Origin: Pseudomonadota bacterium
GTDB taxonomy: Bacteria > Pseudomonadota > Gammaproteobacteria > Xanthomonadales > Xanthomonadaceae
Reading direction: 5' to 3'
NCBI GenBank assembly: GCA_023425225.1
Contig: JAFADB010000013.1
Coordinates: 1-7,547 of the forward strand
DNA: 7,547 nt
Shown here: piece after piece, positions 1 through 6,783 of the stretch
Layout: each line of letters starts with the position of its first letter
Position numbering within the stretch: position 1 is the stretch's first letter
Program-made: the position numbers and the translations under genes
The notes under the pieces: model-generated
The model's database searches: none
What the model was told of the DNA's origin: nothing
What the model saw: only the letters and a program-made list of their open reading frames with translations

Positions 1-114
1 GGCATCAACCTGACCAACGAGGCCACGACCGGCTACACCATGGACCCGTCCTTCCCGACAATGTACGAGCTTTCCGGCCGTCGCATCAGCCTGGGAATCA
101 GGGCCGATTTCTGA
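1..114 (+). CDS. TonB-dependent receptor, C-terminal end (partial)
   Basis: Frame 1 is open from the left edge and stops at TGA 112-114, giving 37 residues that end in ELSGRRISLGIRADF. An amphipathic last beta-strand with a terminal phenylalanine is the usual end of an outer-membrane beta-barrel and is recognised by the BAM machinery. The segment around PSFPTMYELSGRRISLG is the style of ending I know from TonB-dependent receptors of Xanthomonadaceae. Such receptors import siderophores, oligosaccharides or other scarce nutrients across the outer membrane using TonB energy. The plug and most of the barrel lie outside the window, so the ligand cannot be inferred here. The next gene starts 135 nt downstream on the same strand and encodes an exported phosphoesterase, so a functional link is possible. 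The outer-membrane barrel call is fairly sure; the TonB-receptor subtype is inference from a short tail. Confidence 0.72.
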   Translation, partial: GINLTNEATTGYTMDPSFPTMYELSGRRISLGIRADF

Positions 115-193
115 GCCATGCACGCGCTGCGATGCGGATCGTCCGATGAAGGCGCTGCCCGCGGCCCCCCGTGACGGCTGCCGGCCGCGCCCG

Positions 194-221
194 TCCCGCC
201 GTCCTGACGACGCGGGCGGGA
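194..221 (+). terminator. Possible GC hairpin between receptor and phosphoesterase genes
   Basis: TCCCGCC (194-200) pairs with GGCGGGA (215-221), a 7-bp perfect stem. A further GTC/GAC pairing (201-203 with 209-211) is possible across a 3-nt bulge. No T-run follows, so it is not a canonical intrinsic terminator. It could attenuate read-through from the receptor gene or simply reflect high GC. It ends 13 nt before the Shine-Dalgarno of the next gene. Apart from this hairpin I see no convincing promoter in the 135-nt gap. Confidence 0.22.
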
Positions 222-233
222 GCGGACGGCGTG

Positions 234-239
234 CAGGAG
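234..239 (+). promoter_or_regulatory. Ribosome binding site deciding a GTG start
   Basis: CAGGAG lies 10 nt before the GTG at 250. The in-frame ATG at 289 has no comparable purine-rich motif just upstream, so the GTG start is favoured for the metallophosphoesterase. Confidence 0.5.
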
Positions 240-249
240 CCACACTTCC

Positions 250-2487
250 GTGACCTTCCCCGCTGCTATCGTCCGCGCCGCGGCGCCGATGACGCTTACC
301 GTCCTGCTGTCGCTTTGCAGCGGCAACGGCGGCTGCGAGCCGCTGACCGCCGCGCCAACAGGGCCGGCGGCAGCGCACACGCCAGTCCGCATCGCGTTCA
401 TGCCGGACATCCATTTCCACGACGTCTATGCGCGGTTCGAGGACGGCTCGTTCAAGGGCGTGCGCAATCCGCGCAACGGCCGCGATGCGACCATCCGCAC
501 CATGCAGGCGCAGCTGACGTCCACGCGCCTGTTCAACGAGAACTACTTCGCGTTCCTGGCCGCGCTGGACGATGCCGTGGCGCGCGGCGTGAAGGTCATC
601 GCCCTGCCCGGCGATTTTTCCGACGACGGCCAGCCGGTGCACATGCGCGGGCTCGCCAGGATCCTGGACGACTACGCGGCCAGGTACGGCATCGAGTTCT
701 TCGCCGCGCCGGGCAACCACGACCCGGTACGCCCCTTCGACCGGCCCGGCGGCAAGGACGACTACCTCGGCCACGACCCGGCCAATGGCCAGGTCGGCGT
801 CCCGCAACCGGTCTACAGCCGCGGCGGCAATGCCGACTGCAGCCTCCCCTACGCCGGCCGCTGGACCCGCTCGGGCGCGAGCTACTGCACCGAGGAAGTC
901 CGGCACCTGGGTTACGCCGGCATCACCGCGGCACTGGCGCGGCACGGCTTCATGCCCAAGCCCGGCTACCGCTACTACGAGACGCCCTACAGCACCTACG
1001 CCTACGACGACTACGACTACCCGACGGCGCTGAAGCAGGCCGCCTGGTCCAGGCGCCGCTACGAGATCTGCCAGGAAGGCGCGGCAGGCCCCGGCAGGTC
1101 CGCCGACCGCACCTTCTGCAAGCAGGTCGCCGACACCTCGTACCTGGTCGAACCGGTGGAAGGCCTGTGGCTGGTCGGCCTGGACGCCAACGTCTACGTG
1201 CCGACGGGCCCGGGCGAGAACGACTTCACCGGCTCCGGCGACCAGGGCTACAACCGGATGCTGACCCACAAGCCCCAGGTGATCGCGTGGCTGCGCGACG
1301 TGGTGGCACGCGGCAAGGCACGCGGCAAGCAGGTGGTCGCGTTCAGCCACTTCCCCATGGCCGAGTTCTTCAACGGTGCCTCGGACGACATCGAGGCGCT
1401 GCTGGGCGCCAAGCGGATGCAGCTGGCGCGCCGGCCCGGCGAAGACACCACCCGCGCGCTGGCGCAGACCGGCCTGAAGGTGCATGTCGGCGGCCACATG
1501 CACTTCAACGACATGGCCGTGCGCCGCTACCGCGGCGATACCGCGCTGTTCAACATCCAGGCCCCGTCCCTGGCCGCCTACGTGCCGGCCTACAAGCTGA
1601 TGACGCTCGACGGCAGCGAGCGCATCGAGGTGGAGACGGTGCGCCTGGACAAGGTGCCGCGCTTCGACGAGCTGTTCGACCTGTACCGCGCCGAGCACGC
1701 CCATGCCGCACCGGCGCGGTGGGATCTCTCCATTCTCGACGCAGCGGACTACGGCGACTTCACCCGCCGCTACATGGGCGAACTGGTGCGCCTGCGCCTG
1801 TTGCACGAGGACTGGCGCTGCGAGATGCGCGAGCTGGTGCAGAGCCCGCTGTCCGGCGCCGACCTGCTGGTGCTGTCGCAGCTGCGGACGAGGGTCACGC
1901 TCGGGCAGCTGGCCGCTGCCGACATGGACGGCAGGCTTTCACCGGCATTCTTCGCCTGCCTGTCCGGCGCGGATGGCGGCGGCGCGGGCGCGCCGGCGTT
2001 CGCGGCCGACCTCGCCGCCGCCGAGGAGCGGGCACGTGCGCTGGCGCAGGCCGATGGCCTGCGGCTGGAAGACTTCGCGCAGTGGCAGGCGCTGGACATG
2101 GCCGGCGATTTCTTCCGCTTGGCCAATGCCGGCGACCTCGCGTTCGCCGACATCCCCACCGGGCGCGCGTCCCACTACCGGCTGCTGGCCCGGGCCCTGC
2201 AGCAGACCGACGCGCAACTGTCGATGGACGGCGATCGCGTCGCCAGCAGCAACACGCTCGGCGAGCTGTTCCAGGCCCGCTTCAAGCCGCTGATGGCGAT
2301 CATGCTCAAGCTGGCGACGGGTGCGCCGTCGGACCACGTGCTGCTGGACCTGGCGAGCAACGAAGTGATCGACCTGTCCGGCACGCCCTCGCCGTTCGCC
2401 GACCCGGCCGCGCCCGCGCGCGCGTGGCCCGCCGCGCCATCCCCGGCTGTCCGGACAGCCCCACACAGCGCAGGTGAACCGCGATGA
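250..2487 (+). CDS. Exported calcineurin-like metallophosphoesterase
   Basis: This 745-residue protein carries the complete dimetal signature of the calcineurin-like (Metallophos) superfamily: D53-x-H55 in PDIHFHD, D122 in GDFSDDG, N156-H157 in GNHDP, H367 in FSHFP, and H416-x-H418 in GGHMHF. Such enzymes hydrolyse phosphomono- or phosphodiesters with two bound metal ions. The N-terminus has an arginine, a short hydrophobic run (TLTVLLSLC) and an Ala/Pro-rich stretch, so export to the periplasm is likely. Cysteines near C23 and C29 do not form a canonical lipobox. Paired cysteines C197/C213 and C274/C290 could form disulfides, which also fits an exported protein. The catalytic part ends near residue 450. 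The remaining ~265 residues match no domain I recognise and finish in a Pro/Ala-rich tail. The GTG start is supported by an upstream CAGGAG; an ATG at 289 is the alternative. The stop overlaps the next gene's start (ATGA), implying translational coupling. The substrate is unknown: a nucleotidase, phosphodiesterase or sugar/inositol-phosphate phosphatase are all possible. Confidence 0.88.
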   Translation: MTFPAAIVRAAAPMTLTVLLSLCSGNGGCEPLTAAPTGPAAAHTPVRIAFMPDIHFHDVYARFEDGSFKGVRNPRNGRDATIRTMQAQLTSTRLFNENYFAFLAALDDAVARGVKVIALPGDFSDDGQPVHMRGLARILDDYAARYGIEFFAAPGNHDPVRPFDRPGGKDDYLGHDPANGQVGVPQPVYSRGGNADCSLPYAGRWTRSGASYCTEEVRHLGYAGITAALARHGFMPKPGYRYYETPYSTYAYDDYDYPTALKQAAWSRRRYEICQEGAAGPGRSADRTFCKQVADTSYLVEPVEGLWLVGLDANVYVPTGPGENDFTGSGDQGYNRMLTHKPQVIAWLRDVVARGKARGKQVVAFSHFPMAEFFNGASDDIEALLGAKRMQLARRPGEDTTRALAQTGLKVHVGGHMHFNDMAVRRYRGDTALFNIQAPSLAAYVPAYKLMTLDGSERIEVETVRLDKVPRFDELFDLYRAEHAHAAPARWDLSILDAADYGDFTRRYMGELVRLRLLHEDWRCEMRELVQSPLSGADLLVLSQLRTRVTLGQLAAADMDGRLSPAFFACLSGADGGGAGAPAFAADLAAAEERARALAQADGLRLEDFAQWQALDMAGDFFRLANAGDLAFADIPTGRASHYRLLARALQQTDAQLSMDGDRVASSNTLGELFQARFKPLMAIMLKLATGAPSDHVLLDLASNEVIDLSGTPSPFADPAAPARAWPAAPSPAVRTAPHSAGEPR

Positions 2488-3881
2488 CCGACCCGACCCC
2501 GGCTTGCCCCAGGCGTCACGTACGCCGCGCATGGTGGCTGCTGGCCTTGCCCCTGCTGGCGACCGACGTGCACGCCGCGACGTGCGACCCGCAGGCCGAC
2601 GACGTGACCGCTGCCGGCGGGCCCGCCTGCGCGCAGGCGTGGATGGACGGGCAGCTGAAACTCAACGACCTGCTGGCGGTGGGCACCCACAACAGCTACA
2701 AGCAGGCGATCCCGCCGGCGGAACATGCCCTGCTGCAGCACCTCGATCCGCAGGGAGCGGCGACGCTGGACTACGCCCACAAGCCGCTGCAGGCACAGCT
2801 GGACACCGGCGCGCGGCAGCTCGAACTGGACGTGGTGCGCGACGATCCGCAGGGCGGCCGCTACCTGCATCCGCTGGCGGCCACCGCCGCCGGCAGCGCG
2901 CTGGACCCCGACTGGAGCCGGGTCATGGCGCAGCCGGGGCTGAAGGCCCTGCACATGCCCGACGTGGACTTCCGCTCCAGCTGCCCGCTGTTCCGCGACT
3001 GCCTGCGCCAGCTGCTGGCGTGGTCGCAGCGGCATCCGCGGCATCCTCCGATCCTGGTCCTGGTCAACGCCAAGGACGGCGAGGGCGTCCCGGGCGGCGT
3101 CGCGCTGCCGGTCTTCGACGAGGCCGGGTTCGACGAGCTGGACGCGGAGATCCGCAGCGTGCTGCCAACCGCGCACCTGATCACCCCGGACGACGTGCAG
3201 GGCAACCACGCCACGCTGCGCGAGGCCGTGCTCGCCAACGCCTGGCCGACCCTGGAGCAGGCACGCGGCCGGTTCCTGTTCGCGCTGGACGAGAATCCGC
3301 GCAAGGTGGCGCTGTACCGCGGCGCACGCACCTCGCTGCAAGGCCGGGTGATGTTCGTCAACACGGACGAGGGCTCGCCGGCGGCCGGCTACCTGACGCT
3401 CAACGATCCGGTGGCCGACGCCGCGCGCATCGCCGCGGCGGTACGCGCCGGCTTCCTGGTCCGCACCCGCGCCGATGCCGACACGCGGCAGGCGCGCGAC
3501 AACGACATCGCGCACCGCGAACGGGCGCTGGCCTCCGGCGCGCAATGGATCTCGACCGACTACCTGTGGCCGGATACGCGATTCCCCGGCGGATTCACGG
3601 TGCGCCTGCCGCAGCGGGTGGCGGTGGCCTGCAACCCGCTGCGGACCGGGACGCGCTGCGCCGGCAATCCGGTCGAGACCGTCGCCGACGCGGACTGGGC
3701 ACGTGCCGAGGCAGCGGTGCTGGATGCGCCGGCGCCACGCGCGGCGAACGCGGCGGCGTCGATGCCTCCCGACATCCCGCTCGAGAACACGTCGCCACAG
3801 GCACGTCGTTGCGACCCGGAACACGCGACCGGATGTCGCCCATGCGATCCCGTGGCCACCGCGTCATCCCTGCCCCGCTAG
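2484..3881 (+). CDS. Exported Ca2+-dependent PI-PLC-like phosphodiesterase
   Basis: The 465-residue product resembles the Ca2+-dependent phosphatidylinositol-specific phospholipase C1 family typified by Streptomyces antibioticus PLC1, a TIM-barrel phosphodiesterase. Visible hallmarks are GTHNSY (67-72, with H69 the likely first catalytic histidine), LELDV (113-117, with E114 and D116 likely Ca2+ ligands), LHMPD (second histidine H157), NAKDGE (195-200, the usual lysine/acid strand) and WISTDY near 355-360. Family members cleave phosphoinositides to diacylglycerol and inositol phosphate; the actual substrate here is not shown. A signal peptide is evident: RRHVRR, the hydrophobic WWLLALPLLA, and probable cleavage after VHA (residue 31). 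Cysteine pairs C34/C49, C167/C173 and C383/C392 suit an oxidising compartment. The last ~65 residues look like a low-complexity tail. The ATG sits in an ATGA overlap with the phosphoesterase stop, with AGGTGA 6 nt upstream as ribosome binding site, so the two proteins are probably made together. An uncharacterised member of the wider PLC-like phosphodiesterase superfamily is the main alternative. Confidence 0.82.
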   Translation: MTDPTPACPRRHVRRAWWLLALPLLATDVHAATCDPQADDVTAAGGPACAQAWMDGQLKLNDLLAVGTHNSYKQAIPPAEHALLQHLDPQGAATLDYAHKPLQAQLDTGARQLELDVVRDDPQGGRYLHPLAATAAGSALDPDWSRVMAQPGLKALHMPDVDFRSSCPLFRDCLRQLLAWSQRHPRHPPILVLVNAKDGEGVPGGVALPVFDEAGFDELDAEIRSVLPTAHLITPDDVQGNHATLREAVLANAWPTLEQARGRFLFALDENPRKVALYRGARTSLQGRVMFVNTDEGSPAAGYLTLNDPVADAARIAAAVRAGFLVRTRADADTRQARDNDIAHRERALASGAQWISTDYLWPDTRFPGGFTVRLPQRVAVACNPLRTGTRCAGNPVETVADADWARAEAAVLDAPAPRAANAAASMPPDIPLENTSPQARRCDPEHATGCRPCDPVATASSLPR

Positions 3882-3917
3882 ACTTGCCATCACTGCCAGC
3901 AACCGGCGATCGATGCC

Positions 3918-4544
3918 ATGAGCCACTTTCCCGACGACACCGCGCTGATCGTAGTCGACCTGCAGCCGGACTTCATGCCCGGCGGCGCGCTGCCGTGTTT
4001 CGAGGGCGACGCGATCGTGCCGGCCGTCGATGCGCTGCTGCGCGCGCGCCGCTACCGCACCGTGGTCGCCACCCAGGACTGGCATCCGGCCGGCCACGCC
4101 TCCTTCGCCAGCCAGCACCCGGGCCGCGCGCCGTTCGAGACGATCACGCTGCACGGGCAGCCGCAGACGCTGTGGCCGGACCATTGCGTACAGGGCAGCG
4201 CCGGTGCCGCGCTCGACCCGCGGGTGGACTGGACTCCGGCCGACCTGATCCTGCGCAAGGGCACCCGTGCGCAGGTCGATTCCTACAGCGCCTTCCGCGA
4301 GAACCACGGCCCGGCCGGCACCCGCCCGGCCACCGGGCTGGCCGGCTGGCTGCACGAGCGTGGCATCGCCGAGCTGCACGTCTGCGGGCTGGCGCGCGAC
4401 TACTGCGTGCTGTGGACGGCGCAGGACGCGGTCGATGCCGGCTTCCGCGTGCATTTCCTGTGGCAGCTGACCCGCCCGGTGAGCCCGGACGGCGACGGCC
4501 CCACCCGCGCCGCGCTGGCGCAGGCGGGCATTGCCATCGCCTGA
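3918..4544 (+). CDS. pncA: Nicotinamidase (nicotinamide deamidase)
   Basis: This 208-residue cytosolic enzyme of the isochorismatase-like fold converts nicotinamide to nicotinate and ammonia, feeding the Preiss-Handler route of NAD salvage; it typically also acts on pyrazinamide. The catalytic triad is intact: D14 in VVDLQPDF, K114 in LRKGT and C163 in GLARDYCV. The metal site is also intact: D54 and H56 in QDWHP, and H89 in WPDHCVQG, with H60 as a possible fourth ligand. Length is normal for the family and there is no signal peptide. The start ATG leads directly into the first beta-strand; a nearby ATG at 3913 is out of frame. No strong Shine-Dalgarno is visible. It lies 36 nt after the PI-PLC-like gene on the same strand, so co-transcription is likely. 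A TAGACT at 3879-3884 could be a -10 for its own promoter, but no good -35 accompanies it. Its cytosolic role contrasts with its exported neighbours. Confidence 0.96.
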   Translation: MSHFPDDTALIVVDLQPDFMPGGALPCFEGDAIVPAVDALLRARRYRTVVATQDWHPAGHASFASQHPGRAPFETITLHGQPQTLWPDHCVQGSAGAALDPRVDWTPADLILRKGTRAQVDSYSAFRENHGPAGTRPATGLAGWLHERGIAELHVCGLARDYCVLWTAQDAVDAGFRVHFLWQLTRPVSPDGDGPTRAALAQAGIAIA

Positions 4545-4570
4545 CGCCGCGGCCGCAGCGCAACGCGGCG
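4545..4570 (+). terminator. Possible hairpin just after pncA
   Basis: CGCCGCG (4545-4551) pairs perfectly with CGCGGCG (4564-4570) across a 12-nt loop, immediately after the pncA stop. No T-run follows. The position suits the end of the upstream operon, but in sequence this GC-rich a 7-bp stem can arise by chance. Confidence 0.3.
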
Positions 4571-4586
4571 GGTGACCGCAGTCACG
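4571..4586 (+). promoter_or_regulatory. Candidate Clp/CRP-family operator
   Basis: The 16-mer GGTGACCGCAGTCACG contains GTGA-N6-TCAC, the exact core of the CRP consensus TGTGA-N6-TCACA; only the outermost base on each side differs. It is also a perfect inverted repeat, GTGAC/GTCAC around CGCA. Xanthomonadaceae carry Clp, a CRP homologue that recognises this type of site and controls many extracellular enzymes. The site lies 27 nt after pncA and 184 nt before the start of a secreted hydrolase. Its centre is roughly 100 nt upstream of a start site predicted from the -10-like box at 4668. Regulation is inferred from position and motif only. Confidence 0.42.
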
Positions 4587-4667
4587 TAACCGGACGGCGG
4601 CAGGCGCTTCCGCGCGCGCTGCGTCACAGCTGCGGCAGCGTGTCATGGCCACGACCCGGCGGCGCGC

Positions 4668-4673
4668 TATAAC
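4668..4673 (+). promoter_or_regulatory. Possible -10 box for the secreted hydrolase
   Basis: TATAAC is the only AT-rich hexamer standing out in the 4545-4769 gap. At 17-nt spacing the -35 position reads ATGGCC, a poor match to TTGACA, which would fit an activator-dependent promoter. The implied transcription start near 4680 leaves an untranslated leader of about 90 nt. Confidence 0.35.
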
Positions 4674-4754
4674 CGCCAATGCCGCGACAGGGGGGCCATC
4701 GTCGCCGCGCCGGTCGCCTGCATGCCACAGCGACCGGCCGCGCGTCCGCCATGC

Positions 4755-4760
4755 AGGGAG
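4755..4760 (+). promoter_or_regulatory. Ribosome binding site deciding the hydrolase start
   Basis: AGGGAG lies 9 nt before the ATG at 4770. It favours that start over the upstream in-frame ATG at 4722, which would add a charged, proline-rich 16-residue extension ahead of an otherwise clean signal peptide. Confidence 0.65.
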
Positions 4761-4769
4761 AGTGCCGTC

Positions 4770-6740
4770 ATGATGAAGCCGTCGCTGTTGCTCCTCACCG
4801 TATGCCTGTACGCCCATGCCGCCCATGGCGGCGAGCTGGTCCCCAAGCAGCTGGCCGGACCGCCGGAAGAGTTCGCGCTGATGCGTGCACCCGAACCGGC
4901 GCAGACCGCCGTGATCTCCAAGAGCGCGTTGCTGCCGGTGCAGCTGGCGCCGCAGGCCGGCGGCGCACGCTGGCAGGGCACGCTGCCGGCCGAAAGCGGC
5001 CAGGTGCGTTTCATGGTGCTGTCCGGCGCGGCGCACTGGGACGCCACCGCGCAGGTCGCCGCGACCGGCGCCACCGCCGCGGCGGCCACCACGGCACCTG
5101 CCGCCGTGCCATTGCAGGCGCAGGCCGCGCTGCTGGGCGCCGACGGCTCGGGCATCGCCGGCCAGCACTATCGCCTCGATGCCGCCGCCGGCGGCGAATG
5201 GACGCTGACCCTGCAATCGCCGACGCCCACCGCGCAGCGCGGCTACGTGCTGCTGCAGGGCGATGCGGACACGCGGCTGGCCGCCTTCGTACGCCAGCGC
5301 CGCCAGCAGACCGGGCAGCCGCTGACGCTCAACGCCATGCTCGCCGACGGCGATGCCACCGCCCCGGTCGGGCTCGACGCGGCCGCCGGGCGCATCGAGC
5401 ACGCACGGCTGCGGGTGATCGCGCCGGACGGCAGCGAACGCGAACTGGCGATGGCCGACGATGGCGGCCACGACGACGGCGCCGCCGGCGACGGCGTGTT
5501 CGGGGCACGCTTCGTGCCGGACGCCTCGGGTACCTGGATCGCGCAGGTGATCGTCCAGGGCCACGATGGCCAGGGCGCCGCCTTCGTGCGCACCAGCGAG
5601 CACGTGCTGCCGGTGCTCGACGCGACGCTGACGCTCGCGCGGCAGGGCGTGGCTGCCGAGGCCGGCGAGGGCACGCGGCTGACGCTGCCGCTGCAGGTGG
5701 CCGCCAGCGGGGCCGACGCGCCCTCGCACTACCGCGTCGTCGCCGAGCTGTGGGGCACCGGCGCGCGCGGGGCCGAGGTTCCGGTGGCCTGGATCGGCGG
5801 CATGGTGACGCCGGTGCAGGGCCGGCTGCCGCTGGGCCTGGACGAGCGCTGGATCGTCCGCGCCGGCGCGCGCGCACCGTTCTCCCTGCGCAACCTGCGC
5901 ATCGAGGATCCGGACCACTCCATCGTGCTGGCCGAGACCGACGCGCTGCCGCTGGTGCTGCCGGCAGTACGCCGCAGCACCCTGGCGCGCACCGACGCCG
6001 GCACCATCGACGAGGCCATGCGCATGGGTCCGCGCCCGGTCACGCCGGCAGCGGCGGCCGGCGATGCCCAGGCCCAGGCCAGCGGTTCGCGGCTGCTGCT
6101 GGTGCACGGCTACTGTTCCGGCGGGGTGTGGCCGGTGGCGCAGTTCAGCAACGCCTCCGCGTTCCTGGACACCCAGCAGAACCGCAGCAACGACCAGTTC
6201 GCCCAACGCCTGGCGCAGTTCGGCAGCCAGTGGAACTCGTTCGGCACCGTCGCCCACAGCCAGGGCGGCATGGCCGCGCTGCACCTGTACAGCTACTACT
6301 GGAGCGGGCTGGACAACGCCAGCGGCGCGCGGCTGCTGCAGTCGGTCGGCACGCCCTACCAGGGCACCAACCTGGCCGGCATCCTGGCCACCGTGGGCTC
6401 GTGGTTCGGCGTGGCCTGCGGCAGCAACAGCGACCTGACCTACAGCGGCGCCAAGGCGTGGCTGGCTGGCATCCCGGCCTCGGCGCGGGCCAAGGTCAAC
6501 TACTACACGACCTCCTTCGCCAAGACCAACTGGTACACCAACGACTACTGCAACATCGCCTCGGACCTGGTGCTGGACGATCCCGAGGACGGCACCGTCG
6601 AGCAGGTGGAGGCGCAGCTGCCCGGCGCCATCAACCGCGGCCACACCACCGGCCAGTGCCACACCTCGGGCATGCGCGATCCGGCGCAGTACCTGGATGC
6701 GGCGCGCAACGCCACGATGAACGCCAACGCGGCGCGCTGA
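4770..6740 (+). CDS. Secreted alpha/beta-hydrolase with calcium-loop-like N-terminal region
   Basis: With the ATG at 4770 the product has 656 residues and begins with a signal peptide (MMKPSLLLLTVCLYAHA, cleavage around residues 17-20). The middle holds an acidic glycine-rich loop, DDGGHDDGAAGDGVFG (230-245), followed by a beta-rich stretch (SGTWIAQVIVQG). This resembles the loop of 'choice-of-anchor X'-type beta domains. The C-terminal ~215 residues form an alpha/beta-hydrolase: LLLVHGYCSGG (H446 just after the first strand, oxyanion region), nucleophile S497 in AHSQGG, a probable acid D607 in DGTVE and histidine candidates H625 and H631. The DGTVE...LPGA...H spacing is lipase-like. I recall related proteins annotated 'conditioned medium factor' after a Dictyostelium density-sensing protein, but did not verify this. 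The likely role is a secreted esterase/lipase of unknown substrate. The gene follows a 225-nt gap with promoter-like elements and ends 43 nt from the convergent purU stop, so it is probably monocistronic. ATG 4773 is an equivalent alternative start. Confidence 0.8.
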   Translation: MMKPSLLLLTVCLYAHAAHGGELVPKQLAGPPEEFALMRAPEPAQTAVISKSALLPVQLAPQAGGARWQGTLPAESGQVRFMVLSGAAHWDATAQVAATGATAAAATTAPAAVPLQAQAALLGADGSGIAGQHYRLDAAAGGEWTLTLQSPTPTAQRGYVLLQGDADTRLAAFVRQRRQQTGQPLTLNAMLADGDATAPVGLDAAAGRIEHARLRVIAPDGSERELAMADDGGHDDGAAGDGVFGARFVPDASGTWIAQVIVQGHDGQGAAFVRTSEHVLPVLDATLTLARQGVAAEAGEGTRLTLPLQVAASGADAPSHYRVVAELWGTGARGAEVPVAWIGGMVTPVQGRLPLGLDERWIVRAGARAPFSLRNLRIEDPDHSIVLAETDALPLVLPAVRRSTLARTDAGTIDEAMRMGPRPVTPAAAAGDAQAQASGSRLLLVHGYCSGGVWPVAQFSNASAFLDTQQNRSNDQFAQRLAQFGSQWNSFGTVAHSQGGMAALHLYSYYWSGLDNASGARLLQSVGTPYQGTNLAGILATVGSWFGVACGSNSDLTYSGAKAWLAGIPASARAKVNYYTTSFAKTNWYTNDYCNIASDLVLDDPEDGTVEQVEAQLPGAINRGHTTGQCHTSGMRDPAQYLDAARNATMNANAAR

Positions 6741-6747
6741 CGCGGTT

Positions 6748-6783
6748 GCCCGCCCGCTGCCGGCACACCGGCGGCGGGCGGGC
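6748..6783. terminator. Bidirectional GC-rich hairpin between convergent genes
   Basis: GCCCGCCCGCTGCCGG (6748-6763) pairs with CCGGCGGCGGGCGGGC (6768-6783) around a CACA loop. This makes a 16-bp stem with a single T-G wobble. It begins 7 nt after the hydrolase stop and directly abuts the purU stop codon at 6784-6786. It can therefore serve both convergent transcripts. Neither side carries a T-run, as is often seen in high-GC genomes. Confidence 0.75.

Noticed and set aside
171..2477. A 768-codon plus-strand frame overlapping the metallophosphoesterase
   Set aside because: It is Arg/Ala/Gly/Pro low complexity. The frame starting at 250 has all the metallophosphoesterase motifs.
2175..3824. 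A 549-codon minus-strand open frame antisense to the PI-PLC-like gene
   Set aside because: Arg/Val/Gln-rich with no recognisable domain. It mirrors the codon bias of the real gene on the other strand.
3856..3884. A possible own promoter for pncA with TAGACT as -10
   Set aside because: The matching -35 position reads CCACCG, so the evidence is too weak for a feature.
2474..4672. A 732-codon plus-strand frame across the PI-PLC-like gene and pncA
   Set aside because: Arg/Gly-rich shadow frame. Both real genes within it show intact catalytic motifs.
4722..4769. A 16-residue N-terminal extension of the secreted hydrolase from the ATG at 4722
   Set aside because: It would bury the signal peptide behind a charged, proline-rich stretch. 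The ATG at 4770 has AGGGAG at good spacing.
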